Position numbers and translations under genes: made by a program. From Flavobacteriales bacterium UBA2669 (GTDB lineage: Bacteria > Bacteroidota > Bacteroidia > Flavobacteriales_E > Vicingaceae): a stretch of 64,000 bases of DNA. This document shows, piece by piece, positions 34,094-44,191 of the stretch. The notes under the pieces are model-generated. The model had not been told where the DNA came from. It searched no databases and saw nothing but the letters and a program-made list of their open reading frames with translations. Positions within the stretch are counted from its first letter, which is position 1; each line of letters opens with the position of its first letter. The DNA is taken from the NCBI GenBank assembly GCA_002359215.1, contig DEMN01000010.1, forward strand, positions 18,442-82,441. Reading direction: 5' to 3'.

Positions 34094-35812
34094 ATGAAAA
34101 AAATAAACTTAATACTTCTATCTACTTTATTATTTTGCTGTTTAAATAGTTTTACCCAAACATCTCAGCAAATAGATATAAATAATATTAATGCGAGAGT
34201 AAATACCAAAGGATTTTTATTTGGAGATCCTAATAATTTTCTACCTGGTTTTGAAGCCCCAAAAGGAAGTGGAAAACATAGTGTTTATATTGCTAATTTA
34301 TGGTTGGGTAATGCTACCAATTTAGCAGCAAGTTCATATTTTATTGATACTACTGATTTTTATAATGGCCCTCTTAATAACTTAGGCACAACAGACCCTT
34401 CTGTAGAAGCACAATACAACAAAGTTTGGAAAGTAACCAAAACAGAAATTGATTACCATATAGGAGTAACTACCGGAGTAATTATTGATCCTGGGTATGT
34501 AGTTCCTTCAAATATTGCCGATTGGCCCGCTCATGGCAATGTAAGCATGGGGTATGAACATCATTTAGCACCTTTTATTGATTTTAATAATGATAATTTT
34601 TATGAACCATTAGATGGTGATTATCCTGATATAAAAGGAGACATGGCAACTTATATTATTTATAACGATTATTCTACACATAACTTTAGTGGAGGACAAC
34701 CTATTAAAGCAGAAATTCACCAAATGGTATATGCTTATGGATGTAATAATGATGAAGCACTTAATAATACTATTTTCGTTGATTATAAAATAATTAATAA
34801 AAGCACTAGCACTTATAATAATTTTTATTTTGGCATGTGGTCAGATATTGATATAGGTAACCCAACAAATGAATATGTACAATGTGATGTAAACAGAGGT
34901 TGTTATTTTCAATTTAACGAAGAAGCCACAGATGTAAATATTGGGTCAACGTTAGGATATGGAGATTATCATCCAACACAAGGAGTTGTGATATTGGCAG
35001 GGCCATATAAAGACAATGATGGTAGCGATAATCCTATTAATGAAGGACCAAACGGAATAGGTTTTGGAGATGGAATAATGGATAATGAAAGGCTAGGAAT
35101 GACTTCTTTCATGCACCATATTTCAGGAGGAGCTTCTCCATGGTTACGATTACCATCTACAGCATTTCAGTTACATGGAATAATGGATGCTTATTGGGCT
35201 GATACTACACATTTAAAATATGGTTGGGTTGGACATGAACCTCATATAACTGTAAACATTCCAGCACGTTTTGTTTATCCCGGAAGTTCAGATTCTTATG
35301 GTTATGGTACTTCTGGATTTCCTCAAGCATCTTGGACAAAAGACAATAGTACTTTAGGAACACTTGATAACAAAAGTGTTGGGAGTATGGGACCAATTAC
35401 TTTTGAACCAGGAAATGTTGTTGAATTGGAAATAGCATACATTTTTGCACAAGACAATACTACAACCGGAGTTCAGCCGGGAAAAAATCTTTTTATCCAA
35501 TATGTAGATCATATTAAAAATTTATATACTAATAATAATATTTCTTGTAGCAGTACAACTAATCTTTTTGAAAATGAACAACAAAATGATATAACTATCT
35601 ACCCAAACCCTGCCAATGATTATGTTACTGTACAAACAAATAATCAATCTGTTTCAATTGTTAATTTTTATTCAATTGAAGGTAAACTATTACAGACATC
35701 TCAATTAGCTAATACTAATAAAATAAATATAGAAAAATTCCAACAGGGGATTTATTTTTTAGAAGTAATATCCGAAAACAAAAAAGAAATATTAAAACTC
35801 ATTAAAAATTAA
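34094..35812 (+). CDS. T9SS cargo protein with type A sorting domain
   Basis: The 572-residue product has a signal peptide (about 1-22, ending NSFTQ), a large beta-rich body with a Ca-loop-like DFNNDNFYEPLDGDYPD and an Asp/Asn-rich DGSDNPINEGPNGIGFGDG segment, and a T9SS type A domain starting near ITIYPNPANDYVTVQ (about 500) and ending GIYFLEVISENKKEILKLI. It would be secreted through the type IX system and attached at the surface. The body resembles other Bacteroidota surface proteins of unknown role. It is 6 bp upstream of the SpvB-like gene, so they are coexpressed. Confidence 0.82.
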   Translation: MKKINLILLSTLLFCCLNSFTQTSQQIDINNINARVNTKGFLFGDPNNFLPGFEAPKGSGKHSVYIANLWLGNATNLAASSYFIDTTDFYNGPLNNLGTTDPSVEAQYNKVWKVTKTEIDYHIGVTTGVIIDPGYVVPSNIADWPAHGNVSMGYEHHLAPFIDFNNDNFYEPLDGDYPDIKGDMATYIIYNDYSTHNFSGGQPIKAEIHQMVYAYGCNNDEALNNTIFVDYKIINKSTSTYNNFYFGMWSDIDIGNPTNEYVQCDVNRGCYFQFNEEATDVNIGSTLGYGDYHPTQGVVILAGPYKDNDGSDNPINEGPNGIGFGDGIMDNERLGMTSFMHHISGGASPWLRLPSTAFQLHGIMDAYWADTTHLKYGWVGHEPHITVNIPARFVYPGSSDSYGYGTSGFPQASWTKDNSTLGTLDNKSVGSMGPITFEPGNVVELEIAYIFAQDNTTTGVQPGKNLFIQYVDHIKNLYTNNNISCSSTTNLFENEQQNDITIYPNPANDYVTVQTNNQSVSIVNFYSIEGKLLQTSQLANTNKINIEKFQQGIYFLEVISENKKEILKLIKN

Positions 35813-35817
35813 TTAAT

Positions 35818-38800
35818 ATGATAATTAATAAACTTATAATTAGACATGCTAGTGGTATTTTAGCTTTATTACTTAGTTCTTTTATTCTTAAAGCACAAGA
35901 AAAAGCACCTGCACAGGATTTGAGTAGCCATGTAAACCCGTTTACAGGAGACTTTAATTATTCTATTCCTTTAACATCGGTTAGTGGTCCACAAGGAGAA
36001 TCATTTCCTTTGGTTATAAATTATAGTTCTGGAGGAATAAAAATGAATCAAGAAGCAAGTTGGGTAGGATTGGGATGGGATTTAAATATTGGAGAAATTA
36101 CACGACAAGTAAATGGAATGCCCGATGATTTTACTGAGGTTATATACGATCATGATAAAATTACATCGGAATATGCTGATTGGGAAAATGAAGATAGTTC
36201 ATATTATTTTGGAGCTTTATATTTCAAACAATTTTACAATCTATCAACTGTGTTAGATAAAAATTTAGACTTATATGTTTCTAATAGAGGTATGGGCGAT
36301 ACTGATTTTCCTTTTACATTTCCTGATTTTGATGCTTATTATGTTAGTGGTCCTGGGTTAGGAGGAGAAATGCGTCCATTTTTATTTGATTATGCAGAAT
36401 ACCCAGCATTCCCTGGTTCTTCATCAGGAACCTATTACACATCTGCGGCAGCAGGATATGGAACAACTATGAGAGAGTTCACTAAAGATCCTGTTTTTAG
36501 ATTTGTTAATGAACCAATGGCAGAATTAAGTAATAAATTAACTAAAGATAACACATGGTACTCCTACACCGCTCCTGATGATATGGGGACATCACCTAAT
36601 TTTAATTACACGGCATTTCCAGACCCTACAGGTACAGACAACAATAAGTGGTATAATAGAAGTAATAATGAAAATATTTATGACGCTGCAAATTATATTG
36701 AATATTTTACGAATGAACAAATTTATAACCATCATACAACAACTGGTCCTCATATAGCAAATTTTTTAGATTATGAAATTGTTACAATAAATAATAGTGA
36801 TAGAAATAATACTACTAAATACGACCCAAAAGGAATAGGAGCTTTTCGTATAACAACTCCTGATGGAATGACTTATCATTATTCATTACCTGTTTATGTT
36901 AGAGATGAAAAAATAGTAGATTTTGAGTTTGATTATTACGCAGAAATTTCGAAAGTAAATAGACATGTTAAAAATAACAAATATGCACACACATGGAAAC
37001 TTACTGCTATAACAAGTTATAATTATGAAGATAGTAATAACAATAATTATCCAGATGAAGGAGATAAAGGTTATTGGGTAAATATTAATTATTCTAAATG
37101 GAGTGATGAATACAATTATAAAAGCCCATATTACGGTTATCATGCAAATGTAACTACGAGATTCATATCTGCTAATAGTGCAGTGGGCGAATTTTTTACT
37201 CCTAAAGGGACTGTTTATGAAGGAAATAAAGAACTTTATTATCCTGAATATATAAAAACTGCTACACAGACAGCTTATTTTATAAAAGATGTTAGCAGTG
37301 ATAATCATGGAGCGGCTAATAGTAGTGGATACTACACACCTACACTTCATTTAAAATACATTGTATTGATGGATAATGATGATGTTATAAATAACAATAT
37401 CTTTAATAATTCTCAAGCTGTAACCTCTACTTTATTTTCAGGTTTATCAACGGTAGCAAATACTTCAAATACATTAAGTACGGAAGATTATGATTATTAT
37501 CAAACTGCAATTGAAACCCATGCATTAAAAACAATTGAATTTGATTATGATTATCATTTAAATCAAAAATTATATAACAATATAAACAATACATTTAATA
37601 ATGAAACAGAAGTAAAATTTGGAGGAGGGAATCCATCTACCGAAGTTATTTATATTACTAAAGATTATGCTTCTACAACTAGTGCTGAACAAAGTGGTAA
37701 GTTAACATTAAACAAGATTAGTCAATACGAATTAAATCATGAAAAAATAATCTCAGATTATTTATTTGATTATAGTGTTAATAATCCAGATTTTAACCAT
37801 GAAAAGCATGATATTTATGGAAATTATAAGCATAATTATGATGCTACTGTAAAACATGGGTATATAACCGATGACAATGATAAAGTTGATGCATGGTCAT
37901 TAACAGAAATTATAATTCCAACAGGTGCACAGATTGATATTTTGTATGAATCAGATGATTATACCGGAATTGCTTATGATGGACAAATGGGAAGATCATA
38001 CAAGCCAACCCGAGTTTTTAGGGTTAATGATGTTACTTTTGCTTCTGATAATACTCATGTAAAATATTCTAGTTTATCCGTTAATAATAGTGATATTGAT
38101 TTTTATTATTCAAATGCATTAAAAAAATATTTGTTCTTAGGTTATACAACATATACGCCATCATATCAATGTGGAAATTGTAATACTTATTATACAGATG
38201 CTTTTTCTGCTAACCATACTTCAGGAGGAATAGGAACTCCAAGTACTTTTAGTTCAACATATTCTGGAGGTAAAACAAGTATTTGTAAGGGTTCATATAA
38301 TTGTGATAATTTAAATCCAACACCTCCAACACCAGCAGGAAACAGACTTTTATTTGGGTATATATATTTGGTATTAGATGAAGTTTATGGTGGAGGAACA
38401 CGTGTGAAAAACATATCTATAACAGATCCCATTTCATCAGACAAATATGAACTTACTTATAAATATACAGATGGGATAGCAACTGCAGAGCCAGACTTGT
38501 TTGGAAGAAACAAAGGGTATCAAATTAATTTATCTACAGCAATTATCGATAGACATGCAATGTCGCCTAATGTAGGTTATGCAAAAACAAAAGTTTATAT
38601 AGGAACAACAACTGAAAATACAGGATACACAGAATATGTTTATAAAAATATGGATCCTTTTAGCATAACAACTATACCAGAAAAAATATTTTTAAATACC
38701 AACTCTCCTGCAACAGAAATTAATTATTCATTTAATGTAGTCAATGAGAATAAATCAATGTACGGGAGAATACAATCGGTTGCTAATTATGATAATAATG

Positions 38801-40179
38801 ATAATGTTGTAACTAAAACAACCTATGAATATACTGATGAAATAACTGGACCTAGAGGAATGGTAGATGAATTATTTTATGATTTTAAAAAAATAGAAGG
38901 CTCTCCTAATAAAGTATTTAAAAGAATTCATTGGAAAAAAACATATAATAACCACATAAAAAAAGAAATAAATTTTAAAGATGGTATTGTAACAACCATT
39001 GATTACTTATGGAGGGATAATTTTACAGGTGCTCCTAAAAATATAATTACCACAACACCAACTGTATCAACAAATAAACAGACAGTCTTTGCTTATGAAA
39101 CAAATTTATATATGGGAGCGAAAACTACTGATGAAGATTATAATAACTTATTGATACCTATTCAAGATGAGAGAACAAATCCAAATGGAGGATATAGCTC
39201 CTTATGGACTAATAATTTAGTAGTAAGAAGTTGGAATGAAACAACAGACCAATATGAAACAACAGTAGAAAATGCTGTTTGGAGTCCAGTAGAATCTTCC
39301 GTATTTAACGGAGGTACTATTACCAATCCAGTCTGGAAAAAAGTTTCATTTAATTCACTTTTTGCTGATAAAGACGGAGGCGTTATTGCTCTTGAGAAAA
39401 AAGATATGAAAAATGTATATAATGCTTCAAAATATGGCTATGACAATAGATTTAAGATAGCTGAAGTAAGTAATTGTAACTACACCAGTTTTGCATTTTC
39501 AAGTTTTGAAAGTATAAAAGAAGTAGAAACAGGCGTTTTTCATTTTGATGGAGAGATAGAGAAAGGTAATGGTGTTCAAAAAACAACCGTTGGGTTGATA
39601 AAACCTCATACAGGAGATTTTATGTTAGAATTAGGAAACTCAAGTGTTGGCTCTATGTTTAAAGCTGTGGTGGACAATGTAACTATTTCAGGAGAAGATT
39701 TTGAAAGAGGAATACAAGTGGGCAGAACATACATTGCGAGTGTATGGGTGCATAAAGATAGTCCTGATGATGTACGTTTGGTTTTTGAATTGGATGGTAA
39801 TCAGACAGATAGTAAAAACATAAGAAAAGATAGTCCTGAGGGTGTTCAGATAGGGAATTGGATACAATTAAACCTGATATTTGAAGTACCGTCTAACTAT
39901 CTTTCTACTGGAGGAACAAATAATGATGTTAGGATTTACTTAGAAAATCCGGGAACAGGAGGAAATGCATATTTTGATGATTTAGTAATCCATCCTGTCG
40001 ATGCACAATTTTCAGGTTATCTTTATGATGAAAGGTTAGGATTAGTTAGAGCAAGCATCAACAATGAAAATTTTTATACACGTTATGAATATGATAATGC
40101 AGGTAAGCAGATAAAAATATTTAAGGAAACCCAAAACGGTGAAAAAATAATGAGTACTTCTGATTATAATTTTAAGTAA
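35818..40179 (+). CDS. SpvB/TcdB-like RHS-related exported protein
   Basis: The 1453-residue product has a signal peptide (about 1-27, ending ILKAQ), then VNPFTGDFNYSIPLTSVSGP and INYSSGGIKMNQEASWVGLGWDLNIGEITR, which matches the N-terminal motif of SpvB and TcdB/TcB proteins. A long Tyr/Asn-rich middle follows, then a jelly-roll-like carbohydrate-binding module (about 1265-1392, ending GNAYFDDLVIHP) and a single YD repeat (TRYEYDNAGKQIKIF). It has no RHS core hallmark, no toxin tip and no T9SS domain. TcB halves form a cocoon shell with TcC halves; here the RHS protein upstream could be the TcC-like half. Confidence 0.75.
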   Translation: MIINKLIIRHASGILALLLSSFILKAQEKAPAQDLSSHVNPFTGDFNYSIPLTSVSGPQGESFPLVINYSSGGIKMNQEASWVGLGWDLNIGEITRQVNGMPDDFTEVIYDHDKITSEYADWENEDSSYYFGALYFKQFYNLSTVLDKNLDLYVSNRGMGDTDFPFTFPDFDAYYVSGPGLGGEMRPFLFDYAEYPAFPGSSSGTYYTSAAAGYGTTMREFTKDPVFRFVNEPMAELSNKLTKDNTWYSYTAPDDMGTSPNFNYTAFPDPTGTDNNKWYNRSNNENIYDAANYIEYFTNEQIYNHHTTTGPHIANFLDYEIVTINNSDRNNTTKYDPKGIGAFRITTPDGMTYHYSLPVYVRDEKIVDFEFDYYAEISKVNRHVKNNKYAHTWKLTAITSYNYEDSNNNNYPDEGDKGYWVNINYSKWSDEYNYKSPYYGYHANVTTRFISANSAVGEFFTPKGTVYEGNKELYYPEYIKTATQTAYFIKDVSSDNHGAANSSGYYTPTLHLKYIVLMDNDDVINNNIFNNSQAVTSTLFSGLSTVANTSNTLSTEDYDYYQTAIETHALKTIEFDYDYHLNQKLYNNINNTFNNETEVKFGGGNPSTEVIYITKDYASTTSAEQSGKLTLNKISQYELNHEKIISDYLFDYSVNNPDFNHEKHDIYGNYKHNYDATVKHGYITDDNDKVDAWSLTEIIIPTGAQIDILYESDDYTGIAYDGQMGRSYKPTRVFRVNDVTFASDNTHVKYSSLSVNNSDIDFYYSNALKKYLFLGYTTYTPSYQCGNCNTYYTDAFSANHTSGGIGTPSTFSSTYSGGKTSICKGSYNCDNLNPTPPTPAGNRLLFGYIYLVLDEVYGGGTRVKNISITDPISSDKYELTYKYTDGIATAEPDLFGRNKGYQINLSTAIIDRHAMSPNVGYAKTKVYIGTTTENTGYTEYVYKNMDPFSITTIPEKIFLNTNSPATEINYSFNVVNENKSMYGRIQSVANYDNNDNVVTKTTYEYTDEITGPRGMVDELFYDFKKIEGSPNKVFKRIHWKKTYNNHIKKEINFKDGIVTTIDYLWRDNFTGAPKNIITTTPTVSTNKQTVFAYETNLYMGAKTTDEDYNNLLIPIQDERTNPNGGYSSLWTNNLVVRSWNETTDQYETTVENAVWSPVESSVFNGGTITNPVWKKVSFNSLFADKDGGVIALEKKDMKNVYNASKYGYDNRFKIAEVSNCNYTSFAFSSFESIKEVETGVFHFDGEIEKGNGVQKTTVGLIKPHTGDFMLELGNSSVGSMFKAVVDNVTISGEDFERGIQVGRTYIASVWVHKDSPDDVRLVFELDGNQTDSKNIRKDSPEGVQIGNWIQLNLIFEVPSNYLSTGGTNNDVRIYLENPGTGGNAYFDDLVIHPVDAQFSGYLYDERLGLVRASINNENFYTRYEYDNAGKQIKIFKETQNGEKIMSTSDYNFK

Positions 40180-40210
40180 AAGGGGTGATACTTTTTATCG
40201 GGTTTGAAAA

Positions 40211-42073
40211 TCAATCAATATACATTTTATACCATTCCTGAAAAGAAATAAGGGCGTAAATGAGTGCAGAATTATCTTCTTCGCCTCGTAAATGAGCTTG
40301 AATGATACGTTCAATATGCACCATGGAAAGCCCATCGATTTGATGGAAAAAGTCTTTGTCGAGGAGTTCATTTATTTTTTCTTCGGAGCTAAAAATACTT
40401 CTCAAAGGCATGCCAAAACCTGCTTTTCTTCGGTTGGTGATATAGTTAGGTAAAGCAGTTTTGTAAGCATCTTTTAAAACAGCTTTTGTTTTTCCAAATT
40501 TATTGAGTTTGTAATTTCTCGGCAGGACATAAGCCAACTCTATAATTCTGTAGTCTAAAAAAGGTACACGAGCTTCAATAGAATTTGACATAGTCATTCT
40601 ATCAAAATAAGCTACATTTTTTTGTAAGAAATTTTCGTGTTCAAAATCGGTAAACGCATCAAATGGGTTTTGTTCCTCAGGAAAATAAGAAGAAAGTAAA
40701 TCAATGGTTTTTTCTTTGTTGTTGCCAAAAATACTAGCTGCATTTTCAAAATCTCCTACAATGGTATAAATGCCAAATCGGTAATTGGGGTAGTTATGGT
40801 ATTTCCCCAATTTATGTAAATACCTTCTAAAAGCTTTAAACTTTCCTTTTCCTTGATCGAGATTAGCCAATACATGAGAAATTTTTACCGACAAAGGCAT
40901 CTTGTGTAACCAACCATCTATCAATGCGAGTTGATGTCCGGCATAACCTAAAAAAAGTTCGTCAGCGCCCATACCGGATAAAATAACTTTTGAATGTTTA
41001 GCTGCTTCTTGTGTAATTAGGTAAGAAGGAATTTGAGAACCATCAGCAATTAAATCATCACTGTATTGAATGGTTGTTCTAATGTTTTCAAGTGTGGTAT
41101 TGTCGCTCCCAATGGCTATTTTAGAAAGTGACAAGTTCCATTCGTTAGCTAATTTTTCAGCATAGTAATAATCAGAGGTAGTGCCTTCTTTTTTCAAATC
41201 TTCGGCAGCTTTTCCAGCACAATAATGTTTAATATTAGTATTGTTTTTTAGGTAAGAGGCAATAATAGAAGAATCAATTCCACCGGATAGGAAAGTGCCA
41301 ATAGGAACATCGGAAATTAATCTTTTTTCAACAGCGTCTTGCATTAAGTTACGGAGTTCTTCTTGAGCTTCAGGATAAGAGATATTGCTATAATTACTTT
41401 GCTTTTTTGGTTGCCAATAACCAGTTGTTTCAAAAGTTCCCGAATTAAAATCGAAAGTACCAATATGAGCAGGCGGAAGTTTAAAAATGTTTTTAAACAA
41501 GGTTTCCGATTTCGGAGAATACTTGAAAACAAAATAATTCATTAGGTTTTCGGTGTCTAGTTGAGGTTGAACTCCCGCTTTTATAATGGCTTTTATTTCT
41601 GATCCAAAAACCAAAGAGCTTTCATTTTTATGAAAATACAAAGGTTTTACTCCTGCTCGATCTCTTACCAAATAAAGTTGGTTGATGTTTTCATCTAAAA
41701 TAGCAAAAGCAAAATCGCCATTTAGCAAATGAACGAAATCGATACCTTTAAGTAAATAGAGTTTTAACAATACTTCTGTATCAGAACTGGAGATGAATTT
41801 TTCGTTTGCTAAATAAGTGGTTTTTAATTCCTGAAAATTGTACGTTTCACCATTATAAATTAAATGTACTTTACCATCGGGAGATGAAAAAGGTTGATTG
41901 CCGTTTTCCGAAAGGTCGATAATGCTTAGTCTGTTGTGACCCAAACCTACATAGCGGTTATTGATTTCTTTTTCAATATTTCCGATTGCATCAACGCCTC
42001 GATGGTGCAATGTATTTATCATTGCCGATAAAGGAAGTTTTTTGTTGGAGATATAGCCGCTAATTCCGCACAT
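40211..42073 (-). CDS. asnB: asparagine synthetase (glutamine-hydrolysing)
   Basis: The 620-residue protein starts MCGISGYISNKKLPLS; the Met at 42073 is chosen because Cys2 must be the N-terminal nucleophile of the glutaminase domain, whereas the frame opens further upstream at 42115. The PP-loop SGGIDSSIIASYL and the later ARVPFLDYRIIELA mark the synthetase domain. It converts aspartate and glutamine to asparagine. It could also serve envelope-polysaccharide modification, as many AsnB-like proteins do, but no sugar genes are adjacent. It converges with the SpvB-like gene. Confidence 0.9.
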   Translation of the reverse strand: MCGISGYISNKKLPLSAMINTLHHRGVDAIGNIEKEINNRYVGLGHNRLSIIDLSENGNQPFSSPDGKVHLIYNGETYNFQELKTTYLANEKFISSSDTEVLLKLYLLKGIDFVHLLNGDFAFAILDENINQLYLVRDRAGVKPLYFHKNESSLVFGSEIKAIIKAGVQPQLDTENLMNYFVFKYSPKSETLFKNIFKLPPAHIGTFDFNSGTFETTGYWQPKKQSNYSNISYPEAQEELRNLMQDAVEKRLISDVPIGTFLSGGIDSSIIASYLKNNTNIKHYCAGKAAEDLKKEGTTSDYYYAEKLANEWNLSLSKIAIGSDNTTLENIRTTIQYSDDLIADGSQIPSYLITQEAAKHSKVILSGMGADELFLGYAGHQLALIDGWLHKMPLSVKISHVLANLDQGKGKFKAFRRYLHKLGKYHNYPNYRFGIYTIVGDFENAASIFGNNKEKTIDLLSSYFPEEQNPFDAFTDFEHENFLQKNVAYFDRMTMSNSIEARVPFLDYRIIELAYVLPRNYKLNKFGKTKAVLKDAYKTALPNYITNRRKAGFGMPLRSIFSSEEKINELLDKDFFHQIDGLSMVHIERIIQAHLRGEEDNSALIYALISFQEWYKMYID

Positions 42074-42171
42074 TAAAAAAGATATAAAGTAATTTTGAAG
42101 GGCAAATGTTATCAAAATTTATTCAAAAAACACGAATAAATAGGCTTAGTTAACAAGAATTAATTAAAAAG

Positions 42172-42201
42172 TTGTATAATTCAAACTAATTTGTAAATTT
42201 G
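42172..42201 (+). promoter_or_regulatory. rpsP promoter
   Basis: TTG (42172-42174), 19-bp spacer and TAAATTTG (42194-42201), followed by CAGCCCC, is a full consensus match and shares its discriminator with rpsU. The leader starts with a weak hairpin (CCCAA/TTGGG, 42206-42221). Confidence 0.8.
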
Positions 42202-42261
42202 CAGCCCCAATTTATTTTGGGAGAACTAATTATTTATTTATCAATTTTTAAACATTAGAAG

Positions 42262-42846
42262 ATGTCTACAAAAATTAGATTACAACGTCACGGTAAAAAA
42301 AGATATGCTTTTTTCCATGTTGTTGTAGCAGACGCAAGAGCCCCACGTGATGGGAAATTCATTGAAAAATTAGGTGTTTACAATCCAAACACTAACCCGG
42401 CAACTATCGATATCGATTTTGATAGAGCATTGTATTGGGTAAAAACAGGTGCACAACCAACAGATACTTGTCGTGCATTATTGTCTTATAAAGGAGTGCT
42501 TCACAAAGACCACTTAGATAGAGGGGTGTTGAAAGGAGCTATGACTCAAGAACAAGCAGATAAGAAATTCGAAGCTTGGATGAAAGACAAAGAAGGTAAA
42601 ATTGAAGGTAAAAAAGATAGCCTTTCTAAATCTAAGGAAGAGCAAGAAAAAGCTAGATTAAAAGCAGAGCAAGAAGCTAAAGATAAAAAAGCTGCTGAAA
42701 TAGCTGCTAAAAATACTCCGGTTGAAGAAGCTCCTGTAGTAGAAGAAGCTACTGAAGCTCCTGCTGAAGAAGTAGCTGCTGAAGTAAAAGAAGAAGCACC
42801 GGCAACTGAAGAGGCTCCTGCTGAAGAAGAGAAAAAAGAAGATTAA
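42262..42846 (+). CDS. rpsP: 30S ribosomal protein S16 with acidic C-terminal extension
   Basis: The 194-residue protein has an S16 domain (about 1-85: TKIRLQRHGKKRYAFFHVVVADARAPRDGKFIEKLGVYNP) followed by a coiled, Lys/Glu/Ala-rich tail rich in EEAP repeats. The tail (about 100-194) is typical for Bacteroidota and of unknown role. It heads the rpsP-rimM-trmN6 group under a consensus promoter. Confidence 0.97.
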   Translation: MSTKIRLQRHGKKRYAFFHVVVADARAPRDGKFIEKLGVYNPNTNPATIDIDFDRALYWVKTGAQPTDTCRALLSYKGVLHKDHLDRGVLKGAMTQEQADKKFEAWMKDKEGKIEGKKDSLSKSKEEQEKARLKAEQEAKDKKAAEIAAKNTPVEEAPVVEEATEAPAEEVAAEVKEEAPATEEAPAEEEKKED

Positions 42847-42855
42847 TAATTATAC

Positions 42856-43395
42856 ATGAAAATAGAAGAAACCTTTTATTTAGGCTATACTTCTAAAGTG
42901 CATGGAAAAAATGGAGAATTGGTTGTAAAACTTGATGTTGATCAACCAAATGCTTACAAGAAATTGGAATCAGTTTTTATCCGAATAAACAAAATGGATA
43001 ACCAACTGGTTCCTTTTTTTGTTACCAAAACAACCTTGCAAAATAACAATACTGTTGTTATAAAATTAGATGGTGTAGAAGAAGTTGATGAGGCTAAAAA
43101 CCTTGTTGCTAAAGAAGTGTATTTGCCCTTAAGTATGCTTCCACCATTAAAAGGAAATAAATTTTATTTCCATGAAGTAGTAGGTTTTACTGTTGAAGAT
43201 TTGCAGAAAGGAAGTTTAGGAATAATTAATCAAGTGTTGGATTATCCTCATCAGGCAGTGTTAGAAATTATTTCTCCTGATAATAAAGAAATTCTTATTC
43301 CTGTTAGCGATGATTTTATTGTTGAAGTTAATCGCGAAAAACAACTAATCAAAACAAATGCTCCCGAAGGCTTAATTGATATTTATTTGGAATAA
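42856..43395 (+). CDS. rimM: ribosome maturation factor RimM
   Basis: The 179-residue protein has the RimM N-terminal fold (FYLGYTSKVHGKNGELVVKL) and the PRC-barrel domain (NKFYFHEVVGFTV...GIINQVLDYPHQAVLEI...EILIPVSDDFIVEVN). It assists maturation of the 30S head, binding S19. It begins 9 bp after rpsP, in the classic rpsP-rimM order. The usual next gene, trmD, is replaced here by trmN6. Confidence 0.95.
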   Translation: MKIEETFYLGYTSKVHGKNGELVVKLDVDQPNAYKKLESVFIRINKMDNQLVPFFVTKTTLQNNNTVVIKLDGVEEVDEAKNLVAKEVYLPLSMLPPLKGNKFYFHEVVGFTVEDLQKGSLGIINQVLDYPHQAVLEIISPDNKEILIPVSDDFIVEVNREKQLIKTNAPEGLIDIYLE

Positions 43396-43407
43396 ATTAC
43401 CTTTGAG

Positions 43408-44118
43408 ATGAGTAAAGACTTTCAATTCAAACAATTTTTTATAGAACAAGATAAGTGTGCCATGAAAGTAGGTACTGATGGTGTATTGCTTGGTGCTTGG
43501 GCAAAAATAAATGATGGAAATGTGTTGGATATTGGTAGCGGAACAGGGTTGATGGCTTTAATGGCGGCTCAGAGAAATCCAAATGTTGTGATAGATACTA
43601 TTGATATTGAAGAAAATGCTTTTATTCAATCAACAATTAATATTGCTAATAGTAAATGGAACGATCGTGTTTTTGCTCATCATATAGCGTTGCAAGATTA
43701 TGCTCCCGATAAAAAATACGACACCATAATTTCTAATCCGCCATTTTTTAATAATACTTATCAGCCTAAAGAACAGAAAAGGAATATTGCTAGACAGAAT
43801 TCGCTACTTCCTTTTGAACAACTGGCTTTTCATGTTAATCGCTTGTTGAAATCGGAAGGTGTTTTTTCGGTCGTGTTACCAAAAGAAGCAGAACATTTTG
43901 TTGAGCTTGCAAAAAAATATTCATTATATTTAAATAAGAAAATGAATGTTTTTCCCAATCCAAAAAAAGCTTGCAAACGAGTTTTGTTAGAGTTTTCGAG
44001 AAAGGAAGCTGTATTAGTGGTTGAAAATTTGACTATAGAGACTGATAAAAGGCATGTTTATTCGTTTGATTATGAGTTATTAACAAGTGATTTTTATCTT
44101 GAATTTAAGAGAGATTAA
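43408..44118 (+). CDS. trmN6: tRNA1(Val) adenine-37 N6-methyltransferase
   Basis: The 236-residue protein has the SAM-binding motif LDIGSGTGLMALMAAQR, a catalytic NPPFF motif (SNPPFFNNTY), and the N-terminal FKQFFIEQDKCAMKVGTDGVLLGAWA, which matches YfiC/TrmN6. It methylates adenosine 37 of tRNA-Val in E. coli. It starts 12 bp after rimM and is probably in the same transcript. Confidence 0.9.
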   Translation: MSKDFQFKQFFIEQDKCAMKVGTDGVLLGAWAKINDGNVLDIGSGTGLMALMAAQRNPNVVIDTIDIEENAFIQSTINIANSKWNDRVFAHHIALQDYAPDKKYDTIISNPPFFNNTYQPKEQKRNIARQNSLLPFEQLAFHVNRLLKSEGVFSVVLPKEAEHFVELAKKYSLYLNKKMNVFPNPKKACKRVLLEFSRKEAVLVVENLTIETDKRHVYSFDYELLTSDFYLEFKRD

Positions 44119-44158
44119 AAAATACACTTTATACTTTTTTTACAAAGAAATTAATTCA

Positions 44159-44166
44159 TAACTTTG
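44159..44166 (+). promoter_or_regulatory. -7 element of the yceD-rpmF transcript
   Basis: TAACTTTG matches TAnnTTTG and is followed by TCCGCT, 25 bp before the yceD start. The same TAnnTTTG-TCCGCT string occurs ahead of the bactofilin gene (54223). No -33 TTG is at the right distance. Confidence 0.45.
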
Positions 44167-44191
44167 TCCGCTTTCATTAATACTGAATTAA

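Noticed and set aside
24890..40179. Type VI secretion or contractile injection island
   Set aside because: No VgrG, PAAR, sheath, tube or baseplate gene is present; the RHS proteins carry Sec signal peptides.
40180..40210. Terminator between the convergent SpvB-like gene and asnB
   Set aside because: I found no stem with enough pairing in this 31-bp gap.
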